Positions 1 through 17,030 of a DNA stretch of 64,000 nt are shown one piece after another. Numbering within the stretch: the stretch's first letter is position 1; each line of letters starts with the position of its first letter. The stretch spans positions 825,478-889,477 of the forward strand of contig MEHQ01002657.1 of assembly GCA_008828725.1 (NCBI GenBank), read 5' to 3'. The DNA comes from Saccharina japonica. Lineage: Eukaryota > Sar > Phaeophyceae > Laminariales > Laminariaceae. The notes below the pieces were generated by a model. That model had not been told where the DNA came from and did no database searches. It saw nothing but the letters and a program-made list of their open reading frames with translations. The translations under genes and the position numbers were made by a program.

Positions 1-2386
1 ATTAAAATTAAATTAAAATTAAAATTAAACAGTCTGAAATAAACGTACCAGGTATACTATAGTGTTCCGACGAGTTTACGTGATAGAGTGGTTCTACTAT
101 TTGTAGCCATGTAAGGTATGATATATGTACTCAGTAACTGCTGCGCACGAACGCTTTTCGTTTGGCGTGCATGTCGAAGCGAGCTCCTTGTTCCGTGAGG
201 TTTTGCTCGGGATACGCTACATCAATACACGGAGGCAAGCAACAAAAAGCGACCAAGGCTCGCACGAGTACGCCTGGAGCGAAAGGCTACTATCGTCTGC
301 TGACGCTGAGAGTTCTGTGAGTCGGCCTGCCTCGAGAGCGGCCTTCCTCCTGACGTGACTGCCCAAGCTGCCACCAAAACTTCCTCCTCCCTCGGACAAG
401 TATGAGAGCAGCAGCACGCGTAGTGCAGGTAACACGTATTTCAGTCACCAAAAGTACACACAGAAGAACGGAACATCAGTCTGTCAGCCGCAGCAGCAGC
501 AGCCACGCGTGCAGGGTGCACAGCGTTGCGCACGTCACTCACCGCGCCAGATGCCAAACCTCTAGCCGACTGGCTAGGCAAGAGCATGCCAACTTCAAGG
601 CCGCTGCGTCCCCTTCGCCTTCGCCAGGACCCAGCTCCTCGCCACGTTTGGCCTACTACTCCGGACTGCCGCACTAGCGTGACTCCCGATGCCGAGCTCG
701 CCGCTCGCGATCCCCCATGGTGTACAGCCGCCACCGACCGCAGCCTTCTTGGAAAGCTGCCAGCCTTCGGCAGCCGGAGCAGCACCCTTGCCCCTGATAG
801 CGACATCACACCCTGTGCTTTGCACTGCCAATGCGAGATGCGGATGCACGCACAGCTTCGTTCAGCACAGGGGTTTATACGACGTTGTTCCCTACCATGC
901 AAGCTACCTAATTAGGCGTGGAAACCTTGGCATCGGAAAATGGAAAATGGCACGACAGACAACATACGAGTACCTGTTGGTATGTATGTCAAATACATAA
1001 ACTACTGTTGCGCGTTTGAGGGCGACTGCTGTGACAGACTCGTGTTTTTGTACCCCCCGGCCGGTTTAGCGGTGTGCAATCGTCATCATTAATCGTGGTG
1101 CTTGTTGTGCAAAACAAAAAGTATAAAAAAAATCACGTTGTTTGTTCGGAAAAGTAAAGGCCGTTTGGATATTGATACGTATGGAAAGCGAAACGGTCCT
1201 TACATATCCGGACAGACAGAATGGTATGAACGTAACGTTGTTGTTGTGTACTCGTATGCGTTGGTAGTGCCCCTGGGGTGCCCGTCCACGCACACACATA
1301 CAACTTCCTGCGATTGCTGCTGAGGATTTGCAGAAACCTGTGCGTGACGTGTCGTCGTCTACCACGAAGGAGCTGGAGGACTTACTTCCGGATTGTAACA
1401 CCGCACGAAGCTACTTCGTGCGTAAACCCAGCGTGCATTGTCCGAAACGTAGGAGAGGGCGGGGGTTTGGGACCCCTTTGATAGCAACTAAACTCATAAA
1501 ATAAGGACACCTTTGGTACTGTCAATCGTCCACGAGCAGCGTGGGCACCCGGCAGTGCGGGTATGTAGGATCATGTTGCGCCCGTGCTGTACGCATACGA
1601 CTCCTTGCATCGTTGTAGCTCGGACATCCATTTGTATCTTCACCTATCGCGCAGTGGCCGTTGCTGTACTATGGTGACTGTTTATCGTCAAATTTCAAAT
1701 TTCCCTTATCAAGTCCCAAGAGGAATAATGGTACCTAATTACTGATTGTAGTGCCCATAGTGCACAAAAAAAACGAAGGCAACGAACACCAAACGCAGAA
1801 TGCACTACGACTACAAACTTCATACCAACAAATAGCACAACAATTTGTACTTTGTATACAGTACCGTAGATAAAAGATACGACGTCGATCTCTACTTCCC
1901 CTGTGTGCCTGGTACCTCGATAGCACACTGACCATTCGTATAGAGAGGTGAGGACATCATCATCAGCAATATAGTAGTACTACTGCTACAAGTACCGTAC
2001 CTATACTCAGGAAAATACATCACAACGTATGTATGTATGCATTGTCTCCTAATAGTGCTGCTTGTATTATCCTTTTCGTCCATCTCTTGCAAAGATGTCG
2101 AGATATACACCGATACGACGAAGAACTCTCGCCAGCACCAACTTGAAACACACTACAGCCACGGCTCGCAGCGCCACACGATAAACAATGCACCAGGCAT
2201 CTGCTACTTGTTATGCACAAAGTCTGACAAGTCATGTACTACACGCAATATTTACAACATTGTGTGAAGTACCCAATCTATACAACATTGCTCAAACCGG
2301 AACAACACTTACTACCCAGTTCCTTACACTATTTCCTACGCAGACGACCCTCGCTAAATCTTCGTTCAAAAACGGGAGTAAACATC
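1..2386. other. Unassigned left flank
   Basis: No gene is supported here. The first kilobase is GC-rich and open in several frames on both strands (for example plus 526-915 and minus 441-902), but none shows a recognisable motif, splice junction or repeat. It may hold the edge of a gene lying to the left. From about 1000 to 2386 the DNA is AT-richer, with short TACCAGGTA and GTAC-type motifs that recur throughout the window, and no coding signal. Confidence 0.4.
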
Positions 2387-3802
2387 TCAAGGGCCATCAA
2401 GTCGTGCCTGCCGCTCCTTCCGGCGGCCCCTCCGCGCAAACTCCCGATCCACCAACTTTTCCGCCTCAAAAATCGCACACGTGAGACGGTCTTGCATCCG
2501 CCTACCACTCGGTCCAGCCGGCCCCCCTCGGTTTTTAGCTGCTGTCGCCGCCGCCTCCGCCGAAATGAACCAGTTGAGCTGCTTTACGCTTTTGTGGAGC
2601 GGTGAAACGGCGCGAGGTTGCACCAGCGGAGACCTCCTCCCCGTCCGCGGCTGCTGCGACCTACTGAGCCTCGATGACGCGGTTGCCTGGCGCCAAGAAG
2701 GCGGAGTCGGGAGCGGGTGGGCCTTTCGCCGCAAGGCGCCGGTCTTGCGGACGTGAGCCTCGATCGCCGACCGAGTCGTCACTCGAAGCCTGAACTGGTC
2801 TGTCTGGAGCTTCGGTTGGTCCTCGGGGCGGTCTTTCAGCCGCCGAAGGATGGCCAGCGGCTCTCGCGGTGCCTTCGACGCTGCTGCTCCCTGGAGTTGG
2901 ACGCCGGAGGAAGACGGAGTGACCGCGGACGCGATCGGTAGCATCGGCACGTGCTGCCGGGGAGGTCTCCGGGGCTGAGGTGTATCCTGGGTAGTCGTAT
3001 AAAAATAGCAAGAAGAGTCGTCGGATGTTTGTGTTCCTCTGCGAATGGCGGAGACTCGGAGAGCTGCCGCCATGCGTCGTGCGCAGGCCTGAATTGTAGC
3101 CGCCGCCCGCCCTCTTCTCGTGCGCTCGTCGTTTCTCTCGCTGGGAAGTAGTGACGATGGTTCATCACTCGATCCTTGTCCCGTGCCCGTGCCGATCTTG
3201 ACCTTGTCGTCTTGACTACCCCTGACTCCCTCCACTATCCCCCCAACACTACCACCCGATGAGTCCCCTGGTTCCTCGCTAGGTCTACTGCCCATACCAG
3301 TTTCGAGGCGGCCATTCGCTACTATCGGCTTACACTGTCCTGACGTATCTCCTGTGGCACTGCCCCCCAGTTTCCCCTCGGCTCCGGCAGATTTATTAAC
3401 ATCACCCACATGCATTAGATCGCGTGATCCGCTATCTAATATTTCACTACCCTGACCCCCCCGTTCAGCATCTTCCCGTTTTCCATCGTCCTCCAGACGA
3501 CCCTTATCGTTTCCCGCGCACTCCGATTCCACCACAGAAAAATCGACTGCTCTATTTTTTCCCTCTTTATCTAGTGAATTGGCCCTCTCAGGGGGTTCAT
3601 CTTCACCTTTCCCGCCCCCCTCATTTTTAGCGCCAACAGAGGTTTCCATGCAGCTTGGGTTTTCGTGTGCTACCCGAGCTAGTATCGGGCTGCCTGGCTC
3701 TAGACACGTGCTTTCCGTGCCCGCTTCATCCCATGCCCCGGGCCCATGCTCTTCTTCCCTAGTCGTAGCCTGGCGGACAATCCCACGAGCCACTCTAAGC
3801 AC
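2387..3802 (-). CDS. IQ-motif (calmodulin-binding-like) hypothetical protein
   Basis: This is a single long open frame of 471 codons. Residues about 60-230 are acidic, Gly/Ser-rich and probably disordered. Residues 232-250 contain an IQ-like motif (AAATIQACARRMAAALR), the usual calmodulin or EF-hand light-chain binding helix. The C-terminal 200 residues are strongly basic and Arg/Pro-rich. No enzyme domain is visible. The start is uncertain: the first codon of the open frame is GTG. An acceptor-like CAG lies just upstream, and a donor-like site (ACAA|GTAAGCC, exon edge 3988) lies farther upstream, so a 5' UTR exon is possible. In that case Met at 3649 would be the first in-frame ATG, giving about 420 aa. 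The gene lies 540 bp downstream of the MAP kinase on the same strand. The IQ call is from sequence; calcium signalling is an inference. Confidence 0.6.
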   Translation of the reverse strand: MLRVARGIVRQATTREEEHGPGAWDEAGTESTCLEPGSPILARVAHENPSCMETSVGAKNEGGGKGEDEPPERANSLDKEGKNRAVDFSVVESECAGNDKGRLEDDGKREDAERGGQGSEILDSGSRDLMHVGDVNKSAGAEGKLGGSATGDTSGQCKPIVANGRLETGMGSRPSEEPGDSSGGSVGGIVEGVRGSQDDKVKIGTGTGQGSSDEPSSLLPSERNDERTRRGRAAATIQACARRMAAALRVSAIRRGTQTSDDSSCYFYTTTQDTPQPRRPPRQHVPMLPIASAVTPSSSGVQLQGAAASKAPREPLAILRRLKDRPEDQPKLQTDQFRLRVTTRSAIEAHVRKTGALRRKAHPLPTPPSWRQATASSRLSRSQQPRTGRRSPLVQPRAVSPLHKSVKQLNWFISAEAAATAAKNRGGPAGPSGRRMQDRLTCAIFEAEKLVDREFARRGRRKERQARLDGP

Positions 3803-4341
3803 ATCCTGCGAACACGGCCATCAGCGTGCGACAATGCACGGTCTTTGTTTATTTTCGTTTTTATAGAATTAATCTAAATAAGTCAGCTGTAAGTTCGACG
3901 GATTTCGCGGTTGATACTCAACTTTGCAAGCTATCAGACACCTTGTGCTATATTCCATGAATGTTCATATTTTTACGGGCGGCTTACTTGTAGTTCACAT
4001 GGGAAGGTGGTTCCTAAAAATACCAGGAGACAGGAAATTCGGGCGTCGTCGGTAAGACCTTCGTGAGATTCCCTCCAAAAACTATTTTGTTAACTCTAGG
4101 CGGCCGTCCGTCACAGACCGAATCTGTTTTTATCTCTCGTATTTTCCTTGCTTTGTCGTGCGTGCGAATGTTGGTCTGGTCACGCGGTGAAAATCGAGCT
4201 AAACATATTGTGCTTTGACGACGGTGGGGTTGCAATGGCTGCTTGTTTGTTTGTTTGTTGCTTGCTGGCTTGTTTGTTTGTTTGATTAGGGTATCGTTTT
4301 GATGCTTTTTGTGCCTCACAGTGTGTGTTCACACCTTGCTC
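3803..4341. other. Spacer between MAP kinase and IQ-protein genes
   Basis: This T-rich spacer between two minus-strand genes should contain the 3' UTR of the kinase and the promoter or 5' UTR of the IQ gene. A good minus-strand donor-like site (ACAA|GTAAGCC) ends at 3988 without an associated ATG, suggesting a possible non-coding first exon. A (TTTG)n run lies at about 4240-4285. Confidence 0.35.
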
Positions 4342-8964
<4,623 letters not shown>

Positions 8965-9467
8965 TGCTGCAGAGCTAATATAGTACGCAGGGAGGCTTGC
9001 GCTCAACGTTCAACGAACTGCAGTACCACAGAGCAATTCCTCAACGGCGACAGAACTATCTTTCAATCTTCAATCTTTGCTCGAACTTGGCCAGATTTAG
9101 ATCTGCTCTCATGAGTCAAGCGACGAAGCTGTCGTATTATTACAGCGCGCCACGTAGACCAAGGGATGTAGATACAGTACGTCTACCTGTGGAGATTTTT
9201 TACAGCGTTACAACTGCTGTTAACTGCTGTGCTGGCTAGCATTCGAGCATGCGATGCGAGCATGCGGCTGACGGCTGACGGCTGGCGGCTGGCGGCGGGA
9301 CTTTCAAAATCTTGCGGTGGTTCCGGTGACGGTTCACAATTTCAAAACACTTTCCCGCTCCCCGCCAGGTTGCGGCCTCCCAAGGTCATGGTTGAGCAGT
9401 TGTGGTTTTTGCCTGGCTTTTGGAGATCGCTCTGCTGGGTCCTGTGTCTGGACCACACGCAAGAGGG
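8965..9467. promoter_or_regulatory. Shared divergent promoter region, MAP kinase / Dus
   Basis: About 500 bp separate the divergent start codons of the kinase and the dihydrouridine synthase. The region must contain both 5' UTRs and promoters. No clear TATA box or conserved operator is visible. A GCGGCTGACGGCTGGCGG-type imperfect tandem lies at 9260-9300. Confidence 0.5.
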
Positions 9468-12400
9468 ATGGTGATGCACACGGATTCCCACCGGGTATCT
9501 GTAGCGCCGATGATGGCGGTAACGGACCGCTATTTCCGGTAAGTGAATCGCTGATAGCTGTTAATTATCTGCTGGCACTTTTTTTTGTGGCGGTAACGTT
9601 GTTTACTGAAAACTCTCATCAACAGGGGGTACGTAATCACGTAATCACGTACGAAATCACCCCGCTCTTGTGGCGGAGCGGACAAGCGGACACACCACGA
9701 ACTCTCACGAGCTCAGTGGATCGCAAAACCCCTGGGTCCTTATGCCGCTTATTCCCAACATCCCTTGCAGGTACCGGTGCCAACGGCAGAGTTGTGTGCT
9801 GTTTAGCTAAGGAGTGCGACACGGTGCCTGCGTTACGAGCACGAGTACGTAAATAGCCGACGTTGCGATATTACCCAGCTTTTGCAAGCTGTGTGATACG
9901 TCGACCGCGCGTGTCCTATTTTACATTCCTGCTGACTCGTCTGGGTAATGCCAGAGGATCAACAGGTCAACAGGCTGAGTTCGTTGCTCTCTTGCTGTAC
10001 CGACGGTACGGACGGTTGTATTTTGAAAAACTTATCAGCAAGTAACTCTCCAAAACCAGAAACTCACACTCAACTCTGCTCATCAACATGATGAAATAAC
10101 ACTAACAAAATAACCGCCCCCGCCCCCCCCCTCTCGGCACACGATCCACTCCCAATTCCCATTCCCTTCTCAAGTTACCTTTTCCGCCAACTGAGTCGGC
10201 GGTCCAAGCTGTACACGGAAATGTACGTGGACAAGACCCTCTTGCACCAGAAGGACAACCTGTGGAATTTTCTTGGGCATCGCGCCGCGGACGGGCCGCT
10301 GGCAGTCCAGGTACGACGACAGCAGTGTTTAGTCGGCATGGAATCAAGGCTTTTTTCTTTTTCTTTTTCTTTTTGTCCATTCCATTTATTATCTTCGTAC
10401 TTCCGTCTTTCTCCCTCCCTGGTCGTAACTCAGATCCGGGGCCACAAAGTAGGCTTCTCTCCCTCCTCCCCCACTACGGCTTTACGCCGTATTCATTCAT
10501 ACCAGAGGGTACCGTAAAGTGTACCGTATACGTACCGCCGTCTTGTCTTTCGTTTTTTGTTTGTTTTTTCAAAAATGTTCAATGCGCTTCCGAACAGGGA
10601 TGCGTGTAAGTTACGGATAAAAAAAGTGCGAACGTCGCCCGATCGCATCAAAAGGGCCAATTGTGCGAACGTCGCCCCGCGAACGTCAACCGACCAAACC
10701 TTGAAAGGTTGAGAGGCGTTAAATCAGGGGATGGGTCACTTTCATCCCCGTCCTAGAAAAAATCGTTTTGGGTTGCCAGCACGAACCACCAACAGCTGCA
10801 GCAGTCAGTCCGCAAACATACCCCTGCTGCTGCTGAGACGCTTGAGACTGCAGATGCTGCTACGTACTGATGTAGCATTCTAGCAAGCGCAGACAAAACA
10901 ATTTTTTTAAGGGGTTTCCACAATTTATTGAGGCTTTTCCCTCCAGGGGTAAGTTCGAAAAATTTATCACGTCATTTTTTTTGTTAACGTCTTGCCAACA
11001 TGCGAACGCGAATGAACGTGTAACGCGTAACGCGCATCCCTGGTACAGAACGGCAACGCGATTCGGTTATTTCTCGTTGAGGATTCCGACGGATCGGTTC
11101 GATTCGCTTCAGATCTCGTTTTTTTCGTTTTTTCAAAATGCTACAGTTCGGTTCGGTCCGGGACTCGCCCAAATTATCACGGTGCCGTTCGGAATCGGTT
11201 CGGTTCCGTGGAACCGGACCGAACAGAATTGAACCGAACCGTAGCGAAGAATCCAATTGGAAGACTCGCTTTGCCCCAACATTAATGAATGGTATCATAT
11301 AGTATGCACTATATACAGCAGTACTCGCACTGCCTTGCAGCAGTGTTGCGTTAGTCATGCCCCATCCCGCTCGAGACACAAAAATATGACAAATTGCACC
11401 CCCCCCCGGCACCCAATTAGATTAACTCATTGAAGCTGTCATCCATATGCAAGTCCGCCTCACAAGCGGTTCTTGGTAGGATGCAGCTCACCCTCCATGC
11501 GACTCACCCAACACCTCACGGCGCTTCGCGCTTGGTGCTAACAATGTCTGCCTGGTCGGTGAAAACCCGACATGCTCCGTCCCGGCATTGTAGGGATGCG
11601 AGGGTCTATGGTGATACGACCACGGCCATGCATGAAAATGAACTACACCCCCCCCCCCCGGCCCCAACCCACCCCCACCCTACCCCACTCCCCTCTCTGG
11701 ACTAAGCTGCTTGCTCCTTATATGTCGGCGGTCGTTGCAGCTTGGAGGAAATGACCCCGAAACTCTCGCGGAGGCGGCGGAAATGTGTGAGACCTGGGAT
11801 TTCGACGAGATCAATCTGAACTGCGGTTGTCCGAGCACGAAGGTTGCTGATCGATGCTTCGGGGCGCGTTTGATGTTGGTGAGATGAGGCCGCCCGCCAT
11901 ATCGCCGGCACCGTCTTTTTTTTTCTGCACCATGTTTTCTGTGCGAGCACATGTGTTGTGCGTTGTGTGCGCGTGCTCTTCACGTACAACCGTTTTTTCT
12001 ACTCGTCGACTTCCAGCGCATCCAGTGCCCGGGCTGATTCTTCATCCTCTTAAGTAAAGAGATAAAGTACAAGCGCTGCGGTCACAAAGTACAAGAGATT
12101 GATACGTAGTATATATATATATGCCTGGTACGTCGATATGTACATCGCACATACATGTGGACATGACACGTGTACTGTAGGTCGGAAATAGCAACGCTAG
12201 CAAAGGGCTCTTTTTTTGTTTTTAGAAGCGGGGCGTGTTCAACACAAACTTCCGTATATTAACCGGTTGATGACTTTCTTGTGTCCCGTTAAACCTCAGC
12301 CTATCCTTCTCAGTGCATGGTTGCCGTACGTGACAACATAACTCGGTATTAATAGTATCCGATGCATCAGTAGCAACTCGTTTTGGGTCACGGTTCACTG

Positions 12401-15400
12401 ACTGTGCTCCTAATTTTTGTTTCACCCCCTGTCGTCTCTAAGAGGACCGGAGCGCGCGTGCTTTCTTTATGGTCACACGCACTACTCATGGAGTGCGGCA
12501 GTTTCATCCGTCCTTGTCTACGGCAAATCCCTCGAGCACGAGCAGCAGAAAAAAACTAGACGAAAACCTCACGAAGCGAAAATGGCTGAAACTGGCTTAA
12601 AAAACACTAAAGTTTGTTATTTAAGCCGCTTCTCAGGCACTACGTTCAGTTTAGTGCGCCTCTCCGAAATAAACGTTCCGTACGTACGCACACACGTCAA
12701 ATGTATGAACATGCTTGGCGAAGCCGTCGACTCAACGTGTACGGCGTGCGGCACCCGCAACGCCATGGGCGACGCGCTAGTACATATACGTTCCGTTGTT
12801 GGAGCCTGTCTTGTGATCACGGGACTAGATTCTGGCGATAAGTTGGCGATAAGTTGATGTGAGAAAAAAATAAACAACGCCACCACCACCAACAACAACA
12901 ACTATAACGTCCCACGGCTCCGACGCACGCATTCACGCCCCTCTCCTCGCGTGGAACTCCGAACCCCCCCCCCTGCGCTTGTCGGCAGGACCCCGAGCGC
13001 GTCCGAGAGATCACGTACGGCATGATCCGAAAGGTCACGCGGACTCCGATCACGGTCAAGTGCCGAATAGGGGTGGACGACAAGGATTCGTGAGTCTTGC
13101 AGCAGCCGGCACCACTATAACTAGCACGCCCGCATGGTGGCGGCAGCAGTAGATGCTGGTCAGGGGGGGTGACATTCTAGCTTACTTAGGCAGCCTAGCC
13201 CACTCAATTAGCGCGGACTAAGTCCGGACTAAGTTACCCCCCCCTCCCTTCCCCTCCTTATTATGTGCTTTTGTATTTGCCTATAACTCCCGCACTAGTC
13301 TACAGTAGTACAGTAGTAGGGTATGTACCCGTTATCACCAACAAATGATTGGCGTCGTGAGTTCGATCCCTTCTATACACCAGTACTCGCTTCGGTTCCG
13401 AGACGGCATACTTCAGTAGCCTCGTGCCATGCCGTGGCATGCTCTTAATGGAGACCGGTACTAATCCAACAGTATGCTGCTTCGGCAGACCGAACCAGAG
13501 AAAACTTATTCCACCTCCAACCCTTCCCCCCCCCCCCCCCGCATCCCCTCCCCCCGGCAATGCCGAATATTTCGAACGCCTCTTTTTTTCTGTTCTCTGC
13601 AGCTACGAGGAGCTGACGGGGTTCGTGCGAGCCGTGAAAGCGGCGGGCGTCGACCACGTCATCGTGCACGCGCGAAAGTGCTTGCTCAACGGACTGTCCA
13701 CAACGGCCAATCGCACGGTTCCGCCGTTGCGGTACGACGTCGTGCACCGATTAGCTCTAGAGTTTCCCGAGTTGGAAATTGTCTTGAACGGCGGCGTAAA
13801 TAACTTGCGCGAGGTGAACGACCACCTCTTGGGGCGTGGCGAGTGGGGGGGCTACGGCGGGGGCGTGGCCGGCGTTATGGTTGGGCGTGCGAGCTACTTC
13901 GACCCGTGGACCTTCCGACATACAGACAGCGCCGTCTACGGCTCGACAGACCCAGGTAAGCTACGTACGTATTATAGGTGCGGTCTGATGACAGGCCCGT
14001 AATTTTGAACCTTGTGCTCGGTATTTAGAAATTTATCCTAATTTTTTTGTGAATTCAGTTGTGGTGAGCGTAAATGTGCAAACAAGCAGGCAAGCAAGCG
14101 AACGCACGTGCGTGTGTTGTGTGTGTATATTGTGGTCGTCGTTTTTTAAGGGCAGTATAAAGGCGCCCTGCTCCCCCTAATAAGTAAAAGGCCCCCCCCC
14201 CCCCCCCCCCCCCCCGTTTTTTCATGTTGTTCATGTAGTTGCAGCTGTTGTTTTTTTTCTCACGGGACCATAGTAAATATATAGGACCGAACATTATTAG
14301 AAAAAATAGTAACAATAGTATATATATATTATTTTTTTTGTTTACCGTAAGTCCTATTTACTCACTATGGTTCCCCGCACACAGGCATGCTATCATGTCG
14401 AATTATATACTTGAGTAGTAAAATTCACATCTCGTTCTAAAATATACCGGGGACATCTTCTCAGCTGGAGCCCCATCGATGAAAAATGGTTCGGACCTTA
14501 AGGGCATTTCCGACCATACCACGACTTTTCGAGTGATCTATTGACAGTATCGCATGGTGTCATTCCCTGGAGTCACGAGCTCGTCCAGACCCCCACACCA
14601 ATACGTGTTGAAAAACAAAACATCAGTCTTTGGGTTGTTTTCCGGGCTGTGTGTTTTGTACCATAACTATGTGTTTTTTATCACATTAACTCATGGCCAT
14701 AGTCTAGTAGCCTAGTGCGTGGTCACAAGACAGGCTCGTGTGATTCTGGAGGAGAAGAAGATAATATCGAGATCAAGCACGAAAATTGAAATCAATTACA
14801 GTAGTGGTGGTCCCTCTATAGCGCAGGGTTGGTCCCTCTATAGCGCCGATTGCCCGCTATAGCGCGGGTGAAATCGCTTATTGGCACAGTTTTCGTTTTC
14901 CATACTAAAACCTATATATTCCCCAATCCGGAGTAGCGCCGGTTGCCGCTATAGCGCCGGTTTTTCCCGAGCTGGCACATACCGGCGCCATAGAGGGGCC
15001 ACTACTACTGCTGTACCATCCAAATGAACGGGGAAAAGGCACACAGAAATTGCGATTCTCCGCGCGGGCGGTCGCGTCACCCCGCTGTCTTGTCGATCCT
15101 ACGTACAGACCCAAGCATCTGCTCGACGCCGTACGAAATCATTGCCCCACAATAGCTCTTGGTGTGACCTACACAACTTATATACAGTACTTATAACACC
15201 CTTGTGTTGTTGTTGTTGTTGTTGTTGTTGTTTTTTTTTTTTTATCCTCCGGCGGATGGGTAAAAATACAGCTTACGCCCTCCACACTTCCACGTCTCAC
15301 TGCGTGTCGTGTGTCAATTCACTCCATGCCCCGTCGGAAGTATCAGCCCTTGCTGCCTACTACTCCGGAGACTTGAGCATGTTGACCCGATCTGACCCCC

Positions 15401-16815
15401 GAAGGGGCCCGGTGCGGTGGGGATAGCCACCCGAAGAGTAAACTCTCCGGGTAGTGTGGAACTTGCCGAGGCTCATCCACCAACAAAAACCCAGGCCAAG
15501 AAGCCTTCCCGCCAGACTCGGATCAGTTACGATCCACCCTACCCGTTTGGGCGTTGGTCCTCAGAGTTGCGTTGTTTTATTTTTGTTTACTGGGCGAGGT
15601 TTTTTCCTAGTTTTTTTTCTTCTTTTTTTTTCCTGATTTCGCTTCTTCTCCCATTCCAGCTTTGTTGGAACCTGTTTTTGCGACCACGAACTATCAATAG
15701 ATCATAACTGTGAGTTGGTGTGTTGACAGATGTATACATATAGAAGTGTGGCGAAGTTGAAGTTTTATTTTTCTCCTATCCACCCTTTTGATCCACCTGA
15801 AGATTTTTACAAAAACGAAAAACAAAACGTTGACCACAACAACACCAACACCAACAATCGGGGAACGGTTTTCCACCCCTCGGCAGGCTTTACGCGGCGC
15901 GAGATAATGGAGCGCTGCGTGGACACGTTCACGGAGTACGCTCAGCAGGGGCGGAGGGAAGGCCCCGAGCACAACAGAACCCGGCATCTCTGCTTGGGGA
16001 CGCTGCTGAAGCCTCTGGGGTACCTTTCGTCGGGCGCCAGGGTAAGGAGTGCGCATTGTTTATAAGGCATTATTCCATCTCCAAATGGAAATCATGACAC
16101 GAACGCCTCGATACAACATAAGAAACCCGTGTATTCATAGTTTTTTTAATGTAATTTCCTCGTATGTATGTACTGATAGGACACCCCAAGCGTCGGAAAT
16201 GATGGCCGAAATTATGCTTGTAGAATCGTCCTGTTGACCCTCGTAGGGGTCCAGTTGAATCACCGACCTCTATCTCTCACTATTAGTAAGAGGAATGTAT
16301 ACGTAGTAAACGCACGATCGATATATCACGCAGCTTGCAAAGTTGAATACGGTACGTGTCGACTAATGACACGAGTAGTCGGGAGAACTCAAAGCCGACT
16401 ACATATACTTGTAACATTATACGTGGATTTACTAAAAACGTAAATCTCAAATTTCACTGTAAACGCTGACGTTCCGTTCGTTTACGAACTAAAAATAACA
16501 ATTTCTCAAAATTCATCCCCCCCCCCCCCCTCCCCCCCTGCAAACAAACGTCCGTTGCGCGCGCGCTCGCGCGCCGGCGAAAAAACAAAAAACAAAAAAA
16601 CGGGGCATCCTGTTTCTCTGGGCCAACAGGGCAGCCGAAAGTTCCGGCAAGAGCTAGGGCGCGCAGTGCAGGCGCAGTCGAAGATCGATCCGGACACCGA
16701 CGCTTTCCGCGACGTGGTGGAGGAAGCGATGGCGCAGATGCCGGACGAAGCCCTGGACCAACCCGTCGGAGACCCTCCGGAAGACGCCCTCGGCGTACAC
16801 GCGGTTGAGGATTGA
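9468..16815 (+). CDS. DusA-type tRNA-dihydrouridine synthase
   Basis: This FMN/NADPH-dependent enzyme reduces uridine to dihydrouridine in the tRNA D-loop. It has seven exons: 9468-9538, 10175-10310, 11741-11878, 12989-13089, 13603-13955, 15887-16041 and 16630-16815. All introns are GT-AG with matching phase, giving 379 aa. Hallmarks in order are SVAPMMAVTDRYFR (FMN site, about residue 10), LYTEMYVD, LAVQLGGNDP, INLNCGCPS with the predicted catalytic Cys at 99, VKCRIGVDD, HARKCLLNGLS, VLNGGV and VMVGRASYFDPW, then the helical tail beginning GSRKFRQEL. The order and motifs fit DusA better than Dus1-3 of eukaryotes, so a bacterial-type (possibly organellar) enzyme is plausible. There is no obvious long transit peptide from this start. 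A second in-frame Met at 9474 is an equally good start. Introns carry several repeats listed separately. Confidence 0.93.
10349..10480 (-). repeat. tRNA-SINE (A-tailed family), 3' fragment
   Basis: On the minus strand this reads as the 3' half of the A-tailed SINE seen in full at 37853-38198. It contains the shared block around GATCTGAGTTACGAC and ends in a (GAAAAA)n tail, which appears as the C/T-rich run at 10350-10377 on the plus strand. It lies in Dus intron 2 and lacks the tRNA-like head. Confidence 0.75.
11413..11661 (+). repeat. Poly-C-tailed SINE-like element, 5'-truncated
   Basis: This is a copy of the dispersed element whose fullest copies are at 57525-58036 and 58060-58552. It shares the blocks CATATGCAAGTCCGCCTCAC, CACGGCGCTTCGCGCTTGGT and GGCATTGTAGGGATGCGAGG. 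It ends at ...CTACAC followed by a C-tract. It lies in Dus intron 2 in the sense orientation. Confidence 0.85.
14188..14216. repeat. Poly-C tract
   Basis: A near-pure run of C lies in Dus intron 5. It is one of many unusually long C or G homopolymers in the window and may be the tail of a decayed poly-C element, although no flanking element body is recognisable here. Confidence 0.7.
14259..14380. repeat. MITE family A (GGACCATAGTAAATAGGAC), copy 1
   Basis: This short non-coding inverted-repeat element reads CACGGGACCATAGTAAAT at the left and ends with the inverse (GTCCTATTTACT...ATGG). It is a degenerate member of a family also present at 44250-44370, 44669-44779 and 54776-54885. It lies in Dus intron 5. 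Confidence 0.65.
14800..15010. repeat. MITE family B (AGTAGTGGTCCCTCTATAGCGC), copy 1
   Basis: The left end AGTAGTGGTGGTCCCTCTAT and right end GCGCCATAGAGGGGCCACTACT are inverse to each other. The interior repeats the motif CTATAGCGCCGG. A second, diverged copy is at about 16860-17030. It has no coding capacity and lies in Dus intron 5. Confidence 0.65.
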
Positions 16816-16859
16816 CGCGATGCTTTTTTTTGCCCCCCCAGCTTTTCTTGGAGGATCTA

Positions 16860-17030
16860 CGTATTTGGTGCCGGTTGCCCCCGCTAGTGCGCTAGTGTGC
16901 TTGTGGAATCGCTTATAGGCACAGATGGGATTCACGAGTGTGGTAGTGTGCGGAGTGGTGCCGGTTTGCCGACATATATAGTGCCAGTATTGTTGGCTGG
17001 CGCATACCGGCACTATAGAGGGACCACTAC
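16860..17030. repeat. MITE family B, copy 2 (diverged)
   Basis: The right end CACTATAGAGGGACCACTAC matches copy 1, as do the internal AATCGCTTATAGGCACAG block and GTGCCGGTT motif. The left end is eroded, so the start is approximate. Confidence 0.5.

Noticed and set aside
13330..13375. B-box-like GAGTTCGATCCC in a Dus intron
   Set aside because: No convincing A-box at the right distance and no stem pairing; too little to call a tRNA or SINE.
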